Source of the DNA: Flavobacterium humidisoli
Lineage (GTDB): Bacteria; Bacteroidota; Bacteroidia; Flavobacteriales; Flavobacteriaceae
DNA length: 64,000 bases
Direction of reading: 5' to 3'
Assembly (NCBI RefSeq): GCF_023272795.1
Contig: NZ_CP096829.1
Span: forward strand, 1,178,001 to 1,242,000
The notes beneath the pieces were generated by a model that worked only from the letters and a program-made list of their open reading frames with translations, had not been told where the DNA came from and did no database searches. Positions within the stretch are counted from its first letter, which is position 1. Each line of letters starts with the position of its first letter. A program made the translations under genes and the position numbers. Shown piece by piece: positions 52,748 to 60,891 of this stretch.

Positions 52748-53197
52748 TTATTTCAACAACCCCACTTTTCGTTTCCATTGCTCATAAAAAGGAGGATTCG
52801 TCAGCATTAAATTCCCTTCTTTATCTAAAAAAACTTGAGTGGTTTCACCCGTGCAGGCTACTTCGCCTTTGTCGTCAATAATTTTAAAACGATAAATCAT
52901 TTTGGCTGCGGGTGTATCAACAACTGTGGTTTCTATCGTTACCACATCTCCATAACGCAAAGACAATTTGTGTTCGCAAGTCGATTTTACAATTGGCGTC
53001 GTATAACCAGTTTTGGCAATATCCAGATACGTAAGTCCGTGCTGACGGCCAAACGCCTCTCGTCCATCTTCGAAATACGTGATATAATTGCCGTGCCAAA
53101 CAATTCCAAGCGGATCTGTTTCGTTAAAACGAATCCTGATTTCGTGTGAAACGGTTAGATCTGTAGCTTCTTTAAACTGCTCTTTTCTTTTTATCAT
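52748..53197 (-). CDS. 4HBT-type hotdog acyl-CoA/ACP thioesterase
   Basis: A 149-residue hotdog thioesterase with the 4-hydroxybenzoyl-CoA-thioesterase motif RFNETDPLGIVWHGNYITYFEDGREAF (read as residues 23-40 plus 41-49), including the catalytic Asp. In aryl polyene clusters such an enzyme releases acyl chains from ACP or edits stalled ones. It overlaps the ABC permease gene by 26 bases, so it is translated with the exporter. Confidence 0.88.
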   Translation of the reverse strand: MIKRKEQFKEATDLTVSHEIRIRFNETDPLGIVWHGNYITYFEDGREAFGRQHGLTYLDIAKTGYTTPIVKSTCEHKLSLRYGDVVTIETTVVDTPAAKMIYRFKIIDDKGEVACTGETTQVFLDKEGNLMLTNPPFYEQWKRKVGLLK

Positions 53198-54455
53198 AAA
53201 ATAATGCGATGGAAGTGGTAATAATGAAAAACAAAAATAATAAACTTATTCTTGGTATGATTTCGACGAAAGAAACGTTGCGCAATAAAACATCGTAAAA
53301 AGCTTCTAATCCCCAGTTCATTGGAGAAGATTTTGCAATAAACTGCATGATTTTCGGCATAGCAAAAACAGGAACCCAAACGCCTCCAATTGCAGCTAAA
53401 ATAATAACGCTTGTTGCACCAAATGGCGCAGATTGTTCTTGTGTGCTGGCGATAGTTCCTAATAAAATTCCGAAACCAATTGCTGCGAAACCTGAAAATA
53501 AGGCTACAACGCTAGTCAATAAGAAATGGCCTTCGATATTAAGAGAAGGCAATCCGATTGAGGGAAATAAAAATACCGCCACAGCAACCATCATATAAAA
53601 CTGAATCATACAAATGATTGAGTAGGTAATGGTTTTGCCAATAATCACAACCAGATTAGAAACAGGATTGGTTTTTAATCGGACAAAAGTTCCCTGTGAT
53701 TTTTCTTTTACGATATTGATGGATAATGGAATCACAATGAAAAATATCGCAAAAAGTGTCCACGCAGGAACATTATGCTGTACCGAATTCGGGCGAACTT
53801 CTTTGTTGTTGATTCTTGGAATTATTTCTTTGAAAGTAATAAAGTTTTTTTGCTCAAAGTCAATCGTTTCTTCTCCTAATTGTTTTTGAAAAGTGCTGTA
53901 GATCGATTTGGTTTCAATCTGCGAAATCATTTTGTCGATTGAACTCATGACCGCATTCTTGAAACTCATCTGAACCGCTGGATCAAAATACAGTTTAACT
54001 TCTTTTTCTTTTATGATGCGTTGAGGTTCAGCTGTTGAAGTGCTGTCTGTCAGACCTAAATTGCTGACAATTTTCTCTACATTCTGTTCTACTTTAGTCT
54101 GTAAATCAGAACTTAGATTTTCAGGAATTACAATTGCCAGCTGAAATTTTCCTTTGTAAACATTTTCTTTGGCAATTTCTTCTGTAATTGGCTTATTGTC
54201 AATTTGTGTTACAACGGTAAAATATTTGCTTTTTTCTAAATTTTCAAAAACGGTTTTTGAAACAGATCCTTTGTCATTATCCACCAAAAGAATCTGAAGT
54301 TTAGAATCGGTTACGGCTTTAAAAGTGCTGTCTTGAATTAAGGTTACAGCGATTACCAAAACCAAAGGCATGACAAATAAAATAATCAGTCCGCCTAAAT
54401 CTCTTTTTAGCAAAAGGAATTCTTTTACTACCGACATCCAAATTTTATATATCAT
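53172..54455 (-). CDS. ABC-2 type exporter permease
   Basis: A 427-residue inner-membrane permease of the YhhJ/ABC2_membrane_3 type: one N-terminal helix (about 20-42), a long periplasmic domain (about 45-225) and five C-terminal helices (about 230-425). It pairs with the ATPase encoded upstream (11-base overlap). Located in the middle of the flexirubin genes and overlapping the thioesterase gene, it probably exports the pigment, a precursor or a lipid. Confidence 0.88.
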   Translation of the reverse strand: MIYKIWMSVVKEFLLLKRDLGGLIILFVMPLVLVIAVTLIQDSTFKAVTDSKLQILLVDNDKGSVSKTVFENLEKSKYFTVVTQIDNKPITEEIAKENVYKGKFQLAIVIPENLSSDLQTKVEQNVEKIVSNLGLTDSTSTAEPQRIIKEKEVKLYFDPAVQMSFKNAVMSSIDKMISQIETKSIYSTFQKQLGEETIDFEQKNFITFKEIIPRINNKEVRPNSVQHNVPAWTLFAIFFIVIPLSINIVKEKSQGTFVRLKTNPVSNLVVIIGKTITYSIICMIQFYMMVAVAVFLFPSIGLPSLNIEGHFLLTSVVALFSGFAAIGFGILLGTIASTQEQSAPFGATSVIILAAIGGVWVPVFAMPKIMQFIAKSSPMNWGLEAFYDVLLRNVSFVEIIPRISLLFLFFIITTSIALFYDKKKRAV

Positions 54456-55197
54456 CTCTCAAAGCTTTACCAGTTAATGAAATAAAAACATCTTCGAGAT
54501 TTCGGGCATCTTTTGTAGATTCAATTAATGCCGATGGAGTGTCTTGCGCATAAATTTGTCCCTGATCTAAAATCGCGATTTGAGAACAGAAATCTTCGGC
54601 TTCGGCCAAATGATGCGAAGTATAAATAATGGTTGTTCCGTTTTGGTTTAGAACTTTCAAATAATCAATAATTGCCTTTTTAGAATGCACATCGACACCA
54701 ACCGTTGGCTCATCCAAAAATAAAACTTTTGGATTGTGAAGAATTCCTGCGATCAGGTTTACACGGCGTTTCATTCCGCCCGAAAAAGTCTGAACTTGTT
54801 TATCGGCAAATTTCAATAAACCTAAAAGATCTAAAGTTTCGATTACTTTATCTTTTAAATCAGAACCTTTTAAACCGTACATGCTACCAAAATAAAGCAG
54901 ATTTTCTCTGGCCGTCAAAGTCGGATACAAAGCATATTCTTGAGGAACAACGCCTATGATTTTTTTTATTTTTGAAGAATGATGCTGATAGTCTAAACCA
55001 TCGATTGTAAAATGTCCAGAGGTTGGTTTTACCAATCCACAGAGCATGGAGATTAAGGTTGTTTTTCCGGCACCGTTTGGACCTAATAAACCAAAAATCT
55101 GGCCTTCATTTATATTAAGCGAAACATTGTTCAAAGAATACATTTCTGCATTTTTGTACTTTTTCGAAAGGGATTCTATTTGAATGATAGACTGCAA
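54445..55197 (-). CDS. ABC exporter ATP-binding protein
   Basis: A 250-residue ATPase: Walker A GPNGAGKTT (about 39-47), signature FSGGMKRR (about 139-146), Walker B VLFLDEPTVGVDVHS (about 161-175), H-loop TSHHLAEAED. It powers the ABC-2 permease encoded downstream. The start is a TTG at 55197; the next in-frame ATG lies beyond the first strand, so TTG is the likely start. Ten bases separate it from the BtrH-like gene. Confidence 0.92.
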   Translation of the reverse strand: MQSIIQIESLSKKYKNAEMYSLNNVSLNINEGQIFGLLGPNGAGKTTLISMLCGLVKPTSGHFTIDGLDYQHHSSKIKKIIGVVPQEYALYPTLTARENLLYFGSMYGLKGSDLKDKVIETLDLLGLLKFADKQVQTFSGGMKRRVNLIAGILHNPKVLFLDEPTVGVDVHSKKAIIDYLKVLNQNGTTIIYTSHHLAEAEDFCSQIAILDQGQIYAQDTPSALIESTKDARNLEDVFISLTGKALRDDI

Positions 55198-55206
55198 AAT
55201 ATTTTT

Positions 55207-56205
55207 TTAGCTGATCGCTTTTTTTAGTTTTTTGAAAAAGATTTCTTCTCTATTGGCAATGTCCAAAAGTTCATCGGCAATAGTGTTGTAGGCGTCTTCT
55301 TTTGCACTTCTGTTTTTATAAATGCGAGAAGCTTCAACGGCAAAATCACGCCATGAATCTCCAATTTTTGTCATTTCCTTAGAAAGATCTTTTAGTTCTT
55401 CATTATTTAAAATAACCGAAGCTTCCTGTAAAAATGCGGCATAAATAAAACGGAAACCACCGCCTCCGGTTCCAATTTCTTCCTGCATACGAACCATTTG
55501 AGCCAAGTAATGATTGGCTTTTCGTACTCCATGCTTTTTAGGCCATTTTCGAATTTGGCGCGAAACCATTTTGATTCCGCGAACACCAACAATTGGCATT
55601 GGCGCCAGCATATCTCTACAGGTATTTTTGATTCCCTTAATAATGGCGCTTTTTAAATCAATATTTGCCGGAATCTGAATTGGATAGTACATCTGTCCGC
55701 GAGGCGCAAAAGCTCCTTTGGCAAAACGTACTTTATTCATGTCTTCGTAGGTTAAAGTCGTAACGGTTTCCATTACAGGATCGCTCACTAAATATTCAGT
55801 TTCGGTTTTTCCGTAAACGACTAAATTGTGTGCGTTGAAGTGGAAACGATATTCGTCTGGGAAATAACTTAAATTGTAAACGCCAACCTGTAATCCGGTT
55901 GGAATATTGTTTTTTAAATTTTCATCTAATGCTTTATTAGCATTTGCCACAGAAGAAAATTTTTGTCTTTTTATTTTTAAGTTTAAACGGGTTGCCACTT
56001 TATTGAAAATCTGTCCAGGCAAAGTTCTATAACTGATTGCGGGAGCATAATTTACTTTAATGAAAGGCAGATATACAAAAAACAATCCTGAGCCAATACC
56101 AAAAACCATCGGTTCGCTAATGTTTAGTCCGCTGTTTTTTAGCAGATTTGACGCTACTCCATTCTCGCAATGAGCAGACTGATGATGTGTGAAATTTAAT
56201 TCCAT
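55207..56205 (-). CDS. BtrH-like acyltransferase family protein
   Basis: A 332-residue protein whose N-terminal half (residues about 8-150) matches the BtrH N-terminal domain: HHQSAHCENGVASNLLKNSG near 7-26, with a Cys in HCENG, and a later HFNAHNLVVYG near 120-130 that supplies a His. BtrH itself moves an acyl group from an ACP to an amine in butirosin synthesis, using a papain-like fold. The C-terminal half (about 190-332) is helical and unassigned. In this cluster an ACP-to-hydroxyl transfer of the aryl polyene onto the dialkylresorcinol would be a fitting reaction; this is inference. It abuts the 134-residue gene with no spacer. Confidence 0.8.
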   Translation of the reverse strand: MELNFTHHQSAHCENGVASNLLKNSGLNISEPMVFGIGSGLFFVYLPFIKVNYAPAISYRTLPGQIFNKVATRLNLKIKRQKFSSVANANKALDENLKNNIPTGLQVGVYNLSYFPDEYRFHFNAHNLVVYGKTETEYLVSDPVMETVTTLTYEDMNKVRFAKGAFAPRGQMYYPIQIPANIDLKSAIIKGIKNTCRDMLAPMPIVGVRGIKMVSRQIRKWPKKHGVRKANHYLAQMVRMQEEIGTGGGGFRFIYAAFLQEASVILNNEELKDLSKEMTKIGDSWRDFAVEASRIYKNRSAKEDAYNTIADELLDIANREEIFFKKLKKAIS

Positions 56206-56610
56206 TTATTTGGTAATGCTGTTTTTTAATTCTTCGATTGATACTTCAAAAGTATCGGCATATTTCTGCAAAATCTTATCGTTTAATTTTGCAAAAACGC
56301 TTGGTTTAAAATGTCTTTTTACGCGCCATTTCCAGAATCCAACATAACTAGCTAAAATAGTAAGATCCATTTTATTGACTTCCATAAAATAAACTATCGG
56401 ACTTACTTCACCATCTAAAACCTGTTGTCTGGCATCGGCAATTCGTTCGTTTATTTCATCAATAGAATTTGAAAGGGCAATTGTTTTAGGTTCCCAGCCA
56501 GTACTTAAAGTTGTGGTATAATTGCCATTTTCATCAGTTGCGTACAAAAGCTCCTTAACGTTGTTTTTTGTTAAATTGCTTTGATCCTGAGGTACTTTAT
56601 CTTTTTCCAT
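56206..56610 (-). CDS. Small conserved cluster protein with HTH-like tail
   Basis: A 134-residue soluble protein. I recognise no named family. The C-terminal part (LTILASYVGFWKWRVKRHFK near 80-99, then LNDKILQKYADTFEVSIEEL near 108-127) has the rhythm of the last helices of an XRE-type helix-turn-helix, in which ...IAdvLgVsleeL is typical. It is encoded directly before the BtrH-like gene (stop next to start), so a partner of that enzyme or a regulator are both possible. Confidence 0.7.
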   Translation of the reverse strand: MEKDKVPQDQSNLTKNNVKELLYATDENGNYTTTLSTGWEPKTIALSNSIDEINERIADARQQVLDGEVSPIVYFMEVNKMDLTILASYVGFWKWRVKRHFKPSVFAKLNDKILQKYADTFEVSIEELKNSITK

Positions 56611-56636
56611 TACCTAGTTATTATTTTCAAGTGAAA

Positions 56637-57107
56637 TTATTGCGAAACGGAAATTGTTTTTTGAATGAACAAATTAATTTCGCATTCTAAGAGAATCTGG
56701 TCTTCTACTAAGCTTTTGCATTTCATTGTGCATAAAGTATAATCGTCTCCAGTAAATTTAGAAACCAAATCGGCTTTAGTTATAATGTTGTCGCCAACTT
56801 TTGGCAGAGCATGAATTTTTACACTTTTTAAAGCGCTGATAAATCCAATTACATTTACGTTTTCATTTTCGATTCCGTTGTCGTCAAAAAAGTATTTTTT
56901 TCCAACAATTGCCGAACACGTCTGGGCTGTATTTTCGATTAATCCTGCTTCAATAAAAACCTTGTTCTGAACAAAAATATTGTCCTCTTTTATCAAAAAG
57001 ATGGTTTCTACAAAGTCGGAATCTATATCCAAAATCAAATCCACCATAAGCATCGGTGCTCGGTGTGGTAAATAATTTTGTATGTCAACAGCAGAAGTAG
57101 TTTTCAT
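56637..57107 (-). CDS. ApeP/FabZ-like hotdog dehydratase, subunit A
   Basis: A 156-residue single hotdog protein with LPHRAPMLMVDLILD (residues 13-27) and EAGLIENTAQTCSAI (near 53-67), the pattern of the ApeP/FabA/FabZ dehydratase group. It should help dehydrate 3-hydroxyacyl-ACP intermediates of the polyene. A paralogue is encoded nine bases upstream; a heterodimer of the two is plausible. The last residues lack extra domains. Confidence 0.8.
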   Translation of the reverse strand: MKTTSAVDIQNYLPHRAPMLMVDLILDIDSDFVETIFLIKEDNIFVQNKVFIEAGLIENTAQTCSAIVGKKYFFDDNGIENENVNVIGFISALKSVKIHALPKVGDNIITKADLVSKFTGDDYTLCTMKCKSLVEDQILLECEINLFIQKTISVSQ

Positions 57108-57116
57108 CGATTGCTT

Positions 57117-57545
57117 TTATTTTGCCAAAACGGTTTTCATTTGTCCTCTGGCAATCTCTTCATTATTTAAAGTAGTAACAATATCCACTAAAGTAATTCC
57201 CGCAAATTCTTGTAGAATCGTCACTTCAGATTGAATAGTATCGCTAAGCTTTGGAAGCTTCTTAATTTCAATTTCTTTAATAGAACCAATGTATCCGGTC
57301 GGAGCAATTTCGTTTTTCAAAAAATATTGATATCCTGTATGCAATGCCACAGATTGTGCCATATGTTCTACTAATCCAGCTTCAAGAAAAACATCGTTTG
57401 ACACGAAAATATTATCTTGCTGAATTTCTAAACCCGAAACCAAAGAAGTTTCAGAATAAGAATGCATAGCGTCTACCATAACAAAAGGAAGCTTTTGAGG
57501 CAGTAAATTTTCGACCATTTCTTTTTCTAAAAGCATTGTTTCCAT
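57117..57545 (-). CDS. ApeP/FabZ-like hotdog dehydratase, subunit B
   Basis: A 142-residue hotdog protein with LPQKLPFVMVDAMHSY (near 15-30) and EAGLVEHMAQSVAL (near 54-67). In the first motif the His of the paralogue (LPHR) is Gln (LPQK), so the two copies differ at a likely functional position. I chose the ATG at 57545, which overlaps the DarB stop codon by one base (TAATG); the frame runs two codons further upstream to a TTG. Confidence 0.8.
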   Translation of the reverse strand: METMLLEKEMVENLLPQKLPFVMVDAMHSYSETSLVSGLEIQQDNIFVSNDVFLEAGLVEHMAQSVALHTGYQYFLKNEIAPTGYIGSIKEIEIKKLPKLSDTIQSEVTILQEFAGITLVDIVTTLNNEEIARGQMKTVLAK

Positions 57546-58678
57546 TAACAAACCGTTAAATAGGCATAAGCAAAAGAGAATCTTCCGCTTTCTGGAACAG
57601 ATAATAAAATTTTATCTCCTTTTTTCAAATTCCCTGAACCCATCAATTCTTCAAGAGCCAAGTAAATAGAGGCAGAACCTACATTTCCAACTCGAGAAAG
57701 ATTCATGAACCATTTGTCATCGCTCATTCCGATACCTTTTTCGTTTAATCCTTTTTTCAATCCTTCAACAAAAAAGTTAGAAGAAACGTGAGGAATAAAA
57801 TAAGTAATATCTTCTGATTTAATATTGTTTTTATCCATGGCGTCTTTCATGCTTTGAGCACCTTTTGACAGGATAAATTCGTCTAATAATTTAACGTCTT
57901 GTTTTATTGAAAAAACAGATTCGTTTAGCCATTGTTCTGGCGAATAATCGCTCCAGCCTTTAATTTCACCATTTTCCAATTTATCACCTCCAGCATACAT
58001 ACAGGTTTCTAATTCGTACGCATACGAAAAAGCTTCCATCCATTCGATTTTAAGAGAAATTGGTCCTCTTGGTTTGTTTTCCAAAAGAAAAGCTCCAGCA
58101 CCATCTGACAGCATCCAACGAAGAAAATCTTTTTTGAATGCAATAATTGGCTGTTCTTCAAGGCTTTTTAAATTGTCAGCCTCGTGATTGTATTTTTGAG
58201 CATTCAGCCAAGTCGAAACTTTTTCGGATCCTGTGCAGATTGCATTTTTTGAATTTCCAGATTTAATAGAAAGAAAACCAAATTTAAGAGAGTTCATTCC
58301 GGCACAGCAAACTCCAGTTGAAGAGTTTAATTCTACCGATTTATTTTTTAGCAGACCGTGAACCATCGCAGCGTGCGAAGGTAAAAAAATGTCAGGAGTT
58401 GAGGTCCCGCATGAAAGTACTTCTAAATCTTGAGGCGTAAAATTTTCGTCGAATAACGGTAAAATAGCATTTTTGGTTAATTCGGCATTGCTGTGTGTGC
58501 TTTTTCCTTCTTTGTCAACAGCGTAATATCGGCTTGTAATTTTATTGTTGCGCAAAATAATGCGTCTTGCTTTAGAAGCAGTATCATTGATAAGGCCCAA
58601 GTAGGCTTCCATTTCTTCATTTGAAACGGCTTCGTTTGGCAAATATTTTGCAGCTTTTGTAATATATACTTCAAACAT
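57545..58678 (-). CDS. darB: DarB, KAS III-like dialkylresorcinol-forming synthase
   Basis: A 377-residue KAS III-type condensing enzyme. Catalytic residues: Cys125 in TGVCCAGMNS, His in YFIPHVSSNFF (near 288) and Asn in RVGNVGSASI (near 333). DarB joins two acyl-derived chains and helps cyclise them to the dialkylresorcinol (cyclohexanedione precursor) half of flexirubin. Encoded 17 bases after DarA and coupled to the hotdog genes downstream. Confidence 0.9.
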   Translation of the reverse strand: MFEVYITKAAKYLPNEAVSNEEMEAYLGLINDTASKARRIILRNNKITSRYYAVDKEGKSTHSNAELTKNAILPLFDENFTPQDLEVLSCGTSTPDIFLPSHAAMVHGLLKNKSVELNSSTGVCCAGMNSLKFGFLSIKSGNSKNAICTGSEKVSTWLNAQKYNHEADNLKSLEEQPIIAFKKDFLRWMLSDGAGAFLLENKPRGPISLKIEWMEAFSYAYELETCMYAGGDKLENGEIKGWSDYSPEQWLNESVFSIKQDVKLLDEFILSKGAQSMKDAMDKNNIKSEDITYFIPHVSSNFFVEGLKKGLNEKGIGMSDDKWFMNLSRVGNVGSASIYLALEELMGSGNLKKGDKILLSVPESGRFSFAYAYLTVC

Positions 58679-58695
58679 AATTTAAATTTCGTCTT

Positions 58696-59598
58696 CTAAA
58701 CTCCCTGATAATATTGAGTTTCCTTTTTTATAGATTTTAACTTAAGCGGATAGGTAATAAGGTGCAATATATACACTATTGGTGAGATTAACCATATCGC
58801 AAGGAATAAATAAACATTAAATACTTTAAGCAGCTGTTTTCGGTTTTTTTGATTTTTATAAATGATATTTGACCATTTATTGAAAATTTTGTTGGCCGTT
58901 TTGTCAACAGTTACCAGATATGAGCTTATTTTTACAGCTCCAGCATCGACTAATTTGGGCTGTAATTGGGCAAAATTATTTTTCTGTAAAGAATCAAGCA
59001 TGATTTCTCCAAACTGACTTGATTCTTGTATGTCTTTTTCTGAAACTCCCGGAAGCGGAAAAATACCTAAATATTTTTTCTTAACTCCAGAGAACATCCA
59101 TTCTACAATGGTGATTACACTGATTAAATTTCCAACACGGTCTACCAAAGCTACGTTTCCGACCAAATTTGCATTGGCTTTTCTCAACAAAACTTTGATT
59201 TTTTCCTGAGCCATAATCCACATGTTTCTAGAACCGCTGATGGTAATAACAGGTGTATTGTTCAAAATTTTCTTGGCATCGTCACTTTTCAAAAATGAAT
59301 TGATCGGAATAGAAGGAGACAAATACCAAACCTGATAATGAAATAATACTAAATCAAATTTTGTGTTTAAAATTTCCTCAGAAACAGGTTTTAATGCGGT
59401 CGGAATCTGTAAAAACGATTCTGGAAAGGCATCAAAAAACGATTCTTTATTCCAAGGAAAAGGAAACGGTTTCTCTAATTGTATTTCATGAAATGTGAGA
59501 TTTATTTCTTCTGAATCTAGAAATGGTTTTGCAATATTTCTTGCAATAGATTCCAGCTGTCCAGATTGCGTATAATAAATTACGAGAACATTTTTCAT
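58696..59598 (-). CDS. darA: DarA, dialkylresorcinol aromatase/condensing enzyme
   Basis: A 300-residue protein that matches the DarA group: N-terminal flavodoxin-like fold (NVLVIYYTQSGQLESIARNI, residues 3-22; ISGSRNMWIM near 135) and a C-terminal hydrophobic helix pair (VYLFLAIWLISPIVYILHLI near 266-285). DarA acts with DarB to aromatise the cyclised intermediate to a dialkylresorcinol. The frame extends ten codons upstream to a TTG, but a TATTTTTG promoter box overlaps that point, so the ATG at 59598 is the start. First gene of the DarA-DarB-hotdog-BtrH-ABC run. Confidence 0.9.
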   Translation of the reverse strand: MKNVLVIYYTQSGQLESIARNIAKPFLDSEEINLTFHEIQLEKPFPFPWNKESFFDAFPESFLQIPTALKPVSEEILNTKFDLVLFHYQVWYLSPSIPINSFLKSDDAKKILNNTPVITISGSRNMWIMAQEKIKVLLRKANANLVGNVALVDRVGNLISVITIVEWMFSGVKKKYLGIFPLPGVSEKDIQESSQFGEIMLDSLQKNNFAQLQPKLVDAGAVKISSYLVTVDKTANKIFNKWSNIIYKNQKNRKQLLKVFNVYLFLAIWLISPIVYILHLITYPLKLKSIKKETQYYQGV

Positions 59599-59625
59599 TT
59601 TAGGTTTTTGGGCTTTGATGGTCAG

Positions 59626-59633
59626 CAAAAATA
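59626..59633 (-). promoter_or_regulatory. -7 promoter box before darA
   Basis: On the minus strand the sequence is TATTTTTG, a full match to TAnnTTTG, 27 bases before the darA ATG. It lies in the 138-base gap between the acyltransferase gene and darA, the natural place for an internal promoter. No good -33 TTTG is seen. Confidence 0.55.
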
Positions 59634-59736
59634 AGTAAATTTATTTAAACGAATTTTCTTATTTCGACCAAAGACATAGAATTCCCAATTTTTTGATTTA
59701 TTGAAAAAAACTGAACCGAAAAGTGTTTGTTTGATG

Positions 59737-60636
59737 TTATTTTGGCAATGAATTTTTATTTTCTAACTGGTTCCAAAAATCAAAATAATTAAACCATTGC
59801 AAAGGATAGGTGTGTAGAATGCTTTCGACGCTTTTTACATATTCCTTCAAAAGCGCTTTTTCGTCTCGGTGTTTTACTTCGGCTTCTCTTGCGTATAAAT
59901 GATAATGAAGATTTGGTTCTTTCATTACATAAACAAAAACCACAGGAACTTTTAATCTTGAAGCAATTAAAAATGGACCCGCAGGGAAATTGGCTTCTTT
60001 ACCTAAAAAGTTTTCAGAAAGTGATTTTGTTCCTTCAAAATAGCGATCGCCTGTAAAGCAGATTAATTCGTTATTGGCTAAAGCGGCATTGATCTCAAAA
60101 ATATGAGACAAATCTTCTTTGATGATAATGAACTTTACAGTTGGTTTTTGAGAAACGCTTTCGAGATAATTCTTGATGGCAGAATGCTCTAGATCTGTCG
60201 TAACAAGATTAATTTGGAAATTAAGATCAATATCTCCCAAAAAATGTTCGGCAATTTCAAAATTACCAACATGTGCACTAATCAAAACACCACCTTTTTT
60301 CTCGGCAAGTAATTTTTTTAGTGTTTCTATTCCGTCAAATTCATAAGTGAATTTGTTTCGCATTCCTGCGGAAATAGAAATTTTATCAATAATAGTCTGT
60401 CCAAAAGTATAATAGCTTTTGAAAACCATTTTTTTGGATTTGAAATAGGAGTATTGCAGTCTTTCTTTAAAATAATAGAAAATGGCTCTGTTGCTTTTTT
60501 TTAGAAATAAAAAATAATAAGAAGCAACAAAATAAAGTAGGACATAAGCCTCCTTTACACCCGCTTTTTGAATTAAAAAAACGAATATTTTATAACCTAA
60601 TACAGTTCCTTTGGATTTACCATCCCATTGACTCAT
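59737..60636 (-). CDS. LpxL/HtrB-like acyltransferase
   Basis: A 299-residue membrane-associated acyltransferase of the lipid A biosynthesis family. The H(X4)E active-site motif is seen in SAHVGNFEIAE near residues 115-125, followed by GDRYFEG near 196 and FPAGPFLIASRLKVPVVFVY near 216-235. Members in aryl polyene clusters acylate the lipid anchor or pigment rather than lipid A. One base after the ACP stop codon, so it probably uses that ACP as donor. Confidence 0.88.
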   Translation of the reverse strand: MSQWDGKSKGTVLGYKIFVFLIQKAGVKEAYVLLYFVASYYFLFLKKSNRAIFYYFKERLQYSYFKSKKMVFKSYYTFGQTIIDKISISAGMRNKFTYEFDGIETLKKLLAEKKGGVLISAHVGNFEIAEHFLGDIDLNFQINLVTTDLEHSAIKNYLESVSQKPTVKFIIIKEDLSHIFEINAALANNELICFTGDRYFEGTKSLSENFLGKEANFPAGPFLIASRLKVPVVFVYVMKEPNLHYHLYAREAEVKHRDEKALLKEYVKSVESILHTYPLQWFNYFDFWNQLENKNSLPK

Positions 60637-60891
60637 TTAAGCTGATTTGGCTTTTATTTTAGTTTCGATTAAGTCATAAAAACTTTGAAAATCAGAAATT
60701 CCAACAAAATCTGCTTCAACTAGTTTTACACCAAAGTTTGCCTCTATTGAAACGACTAAATCAACATAATCCAGACTGTCTAACCCAAGTGTATCTTTTA
60801 AATTAGCATTTGGTTCAATGTCGTCATTGTCTACTTCAAATTCATCAACTAAAAAACCATTAATTTTTGCTATAATCTCTTCTTTATTCAT
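60637..60891 (-). CDS. Acyl carrier protein 2
   Basis: An 84-residue ACP with phosphopantetheine Ser39 in LGLDSLDYVDL. It overlaps the third FabF-type synthase gene by eight bases and abuts the LpxL-like gene, making a compact KS-ACP-acyltransferase set next to darA. It may serve the acyl chains of the resorcinol half, while ACP 1 serves the polyene; this division is inferred from gene order only. Confidence 0.93.
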   Translation of the reverse strand: MNKEEIIAKINGFLVDEFEVDNDDIEPNANLKDTLGLDSLDYVDLVVSIEANFGVKLVEADFVGISDFQSFYDLIETKIKAKSA

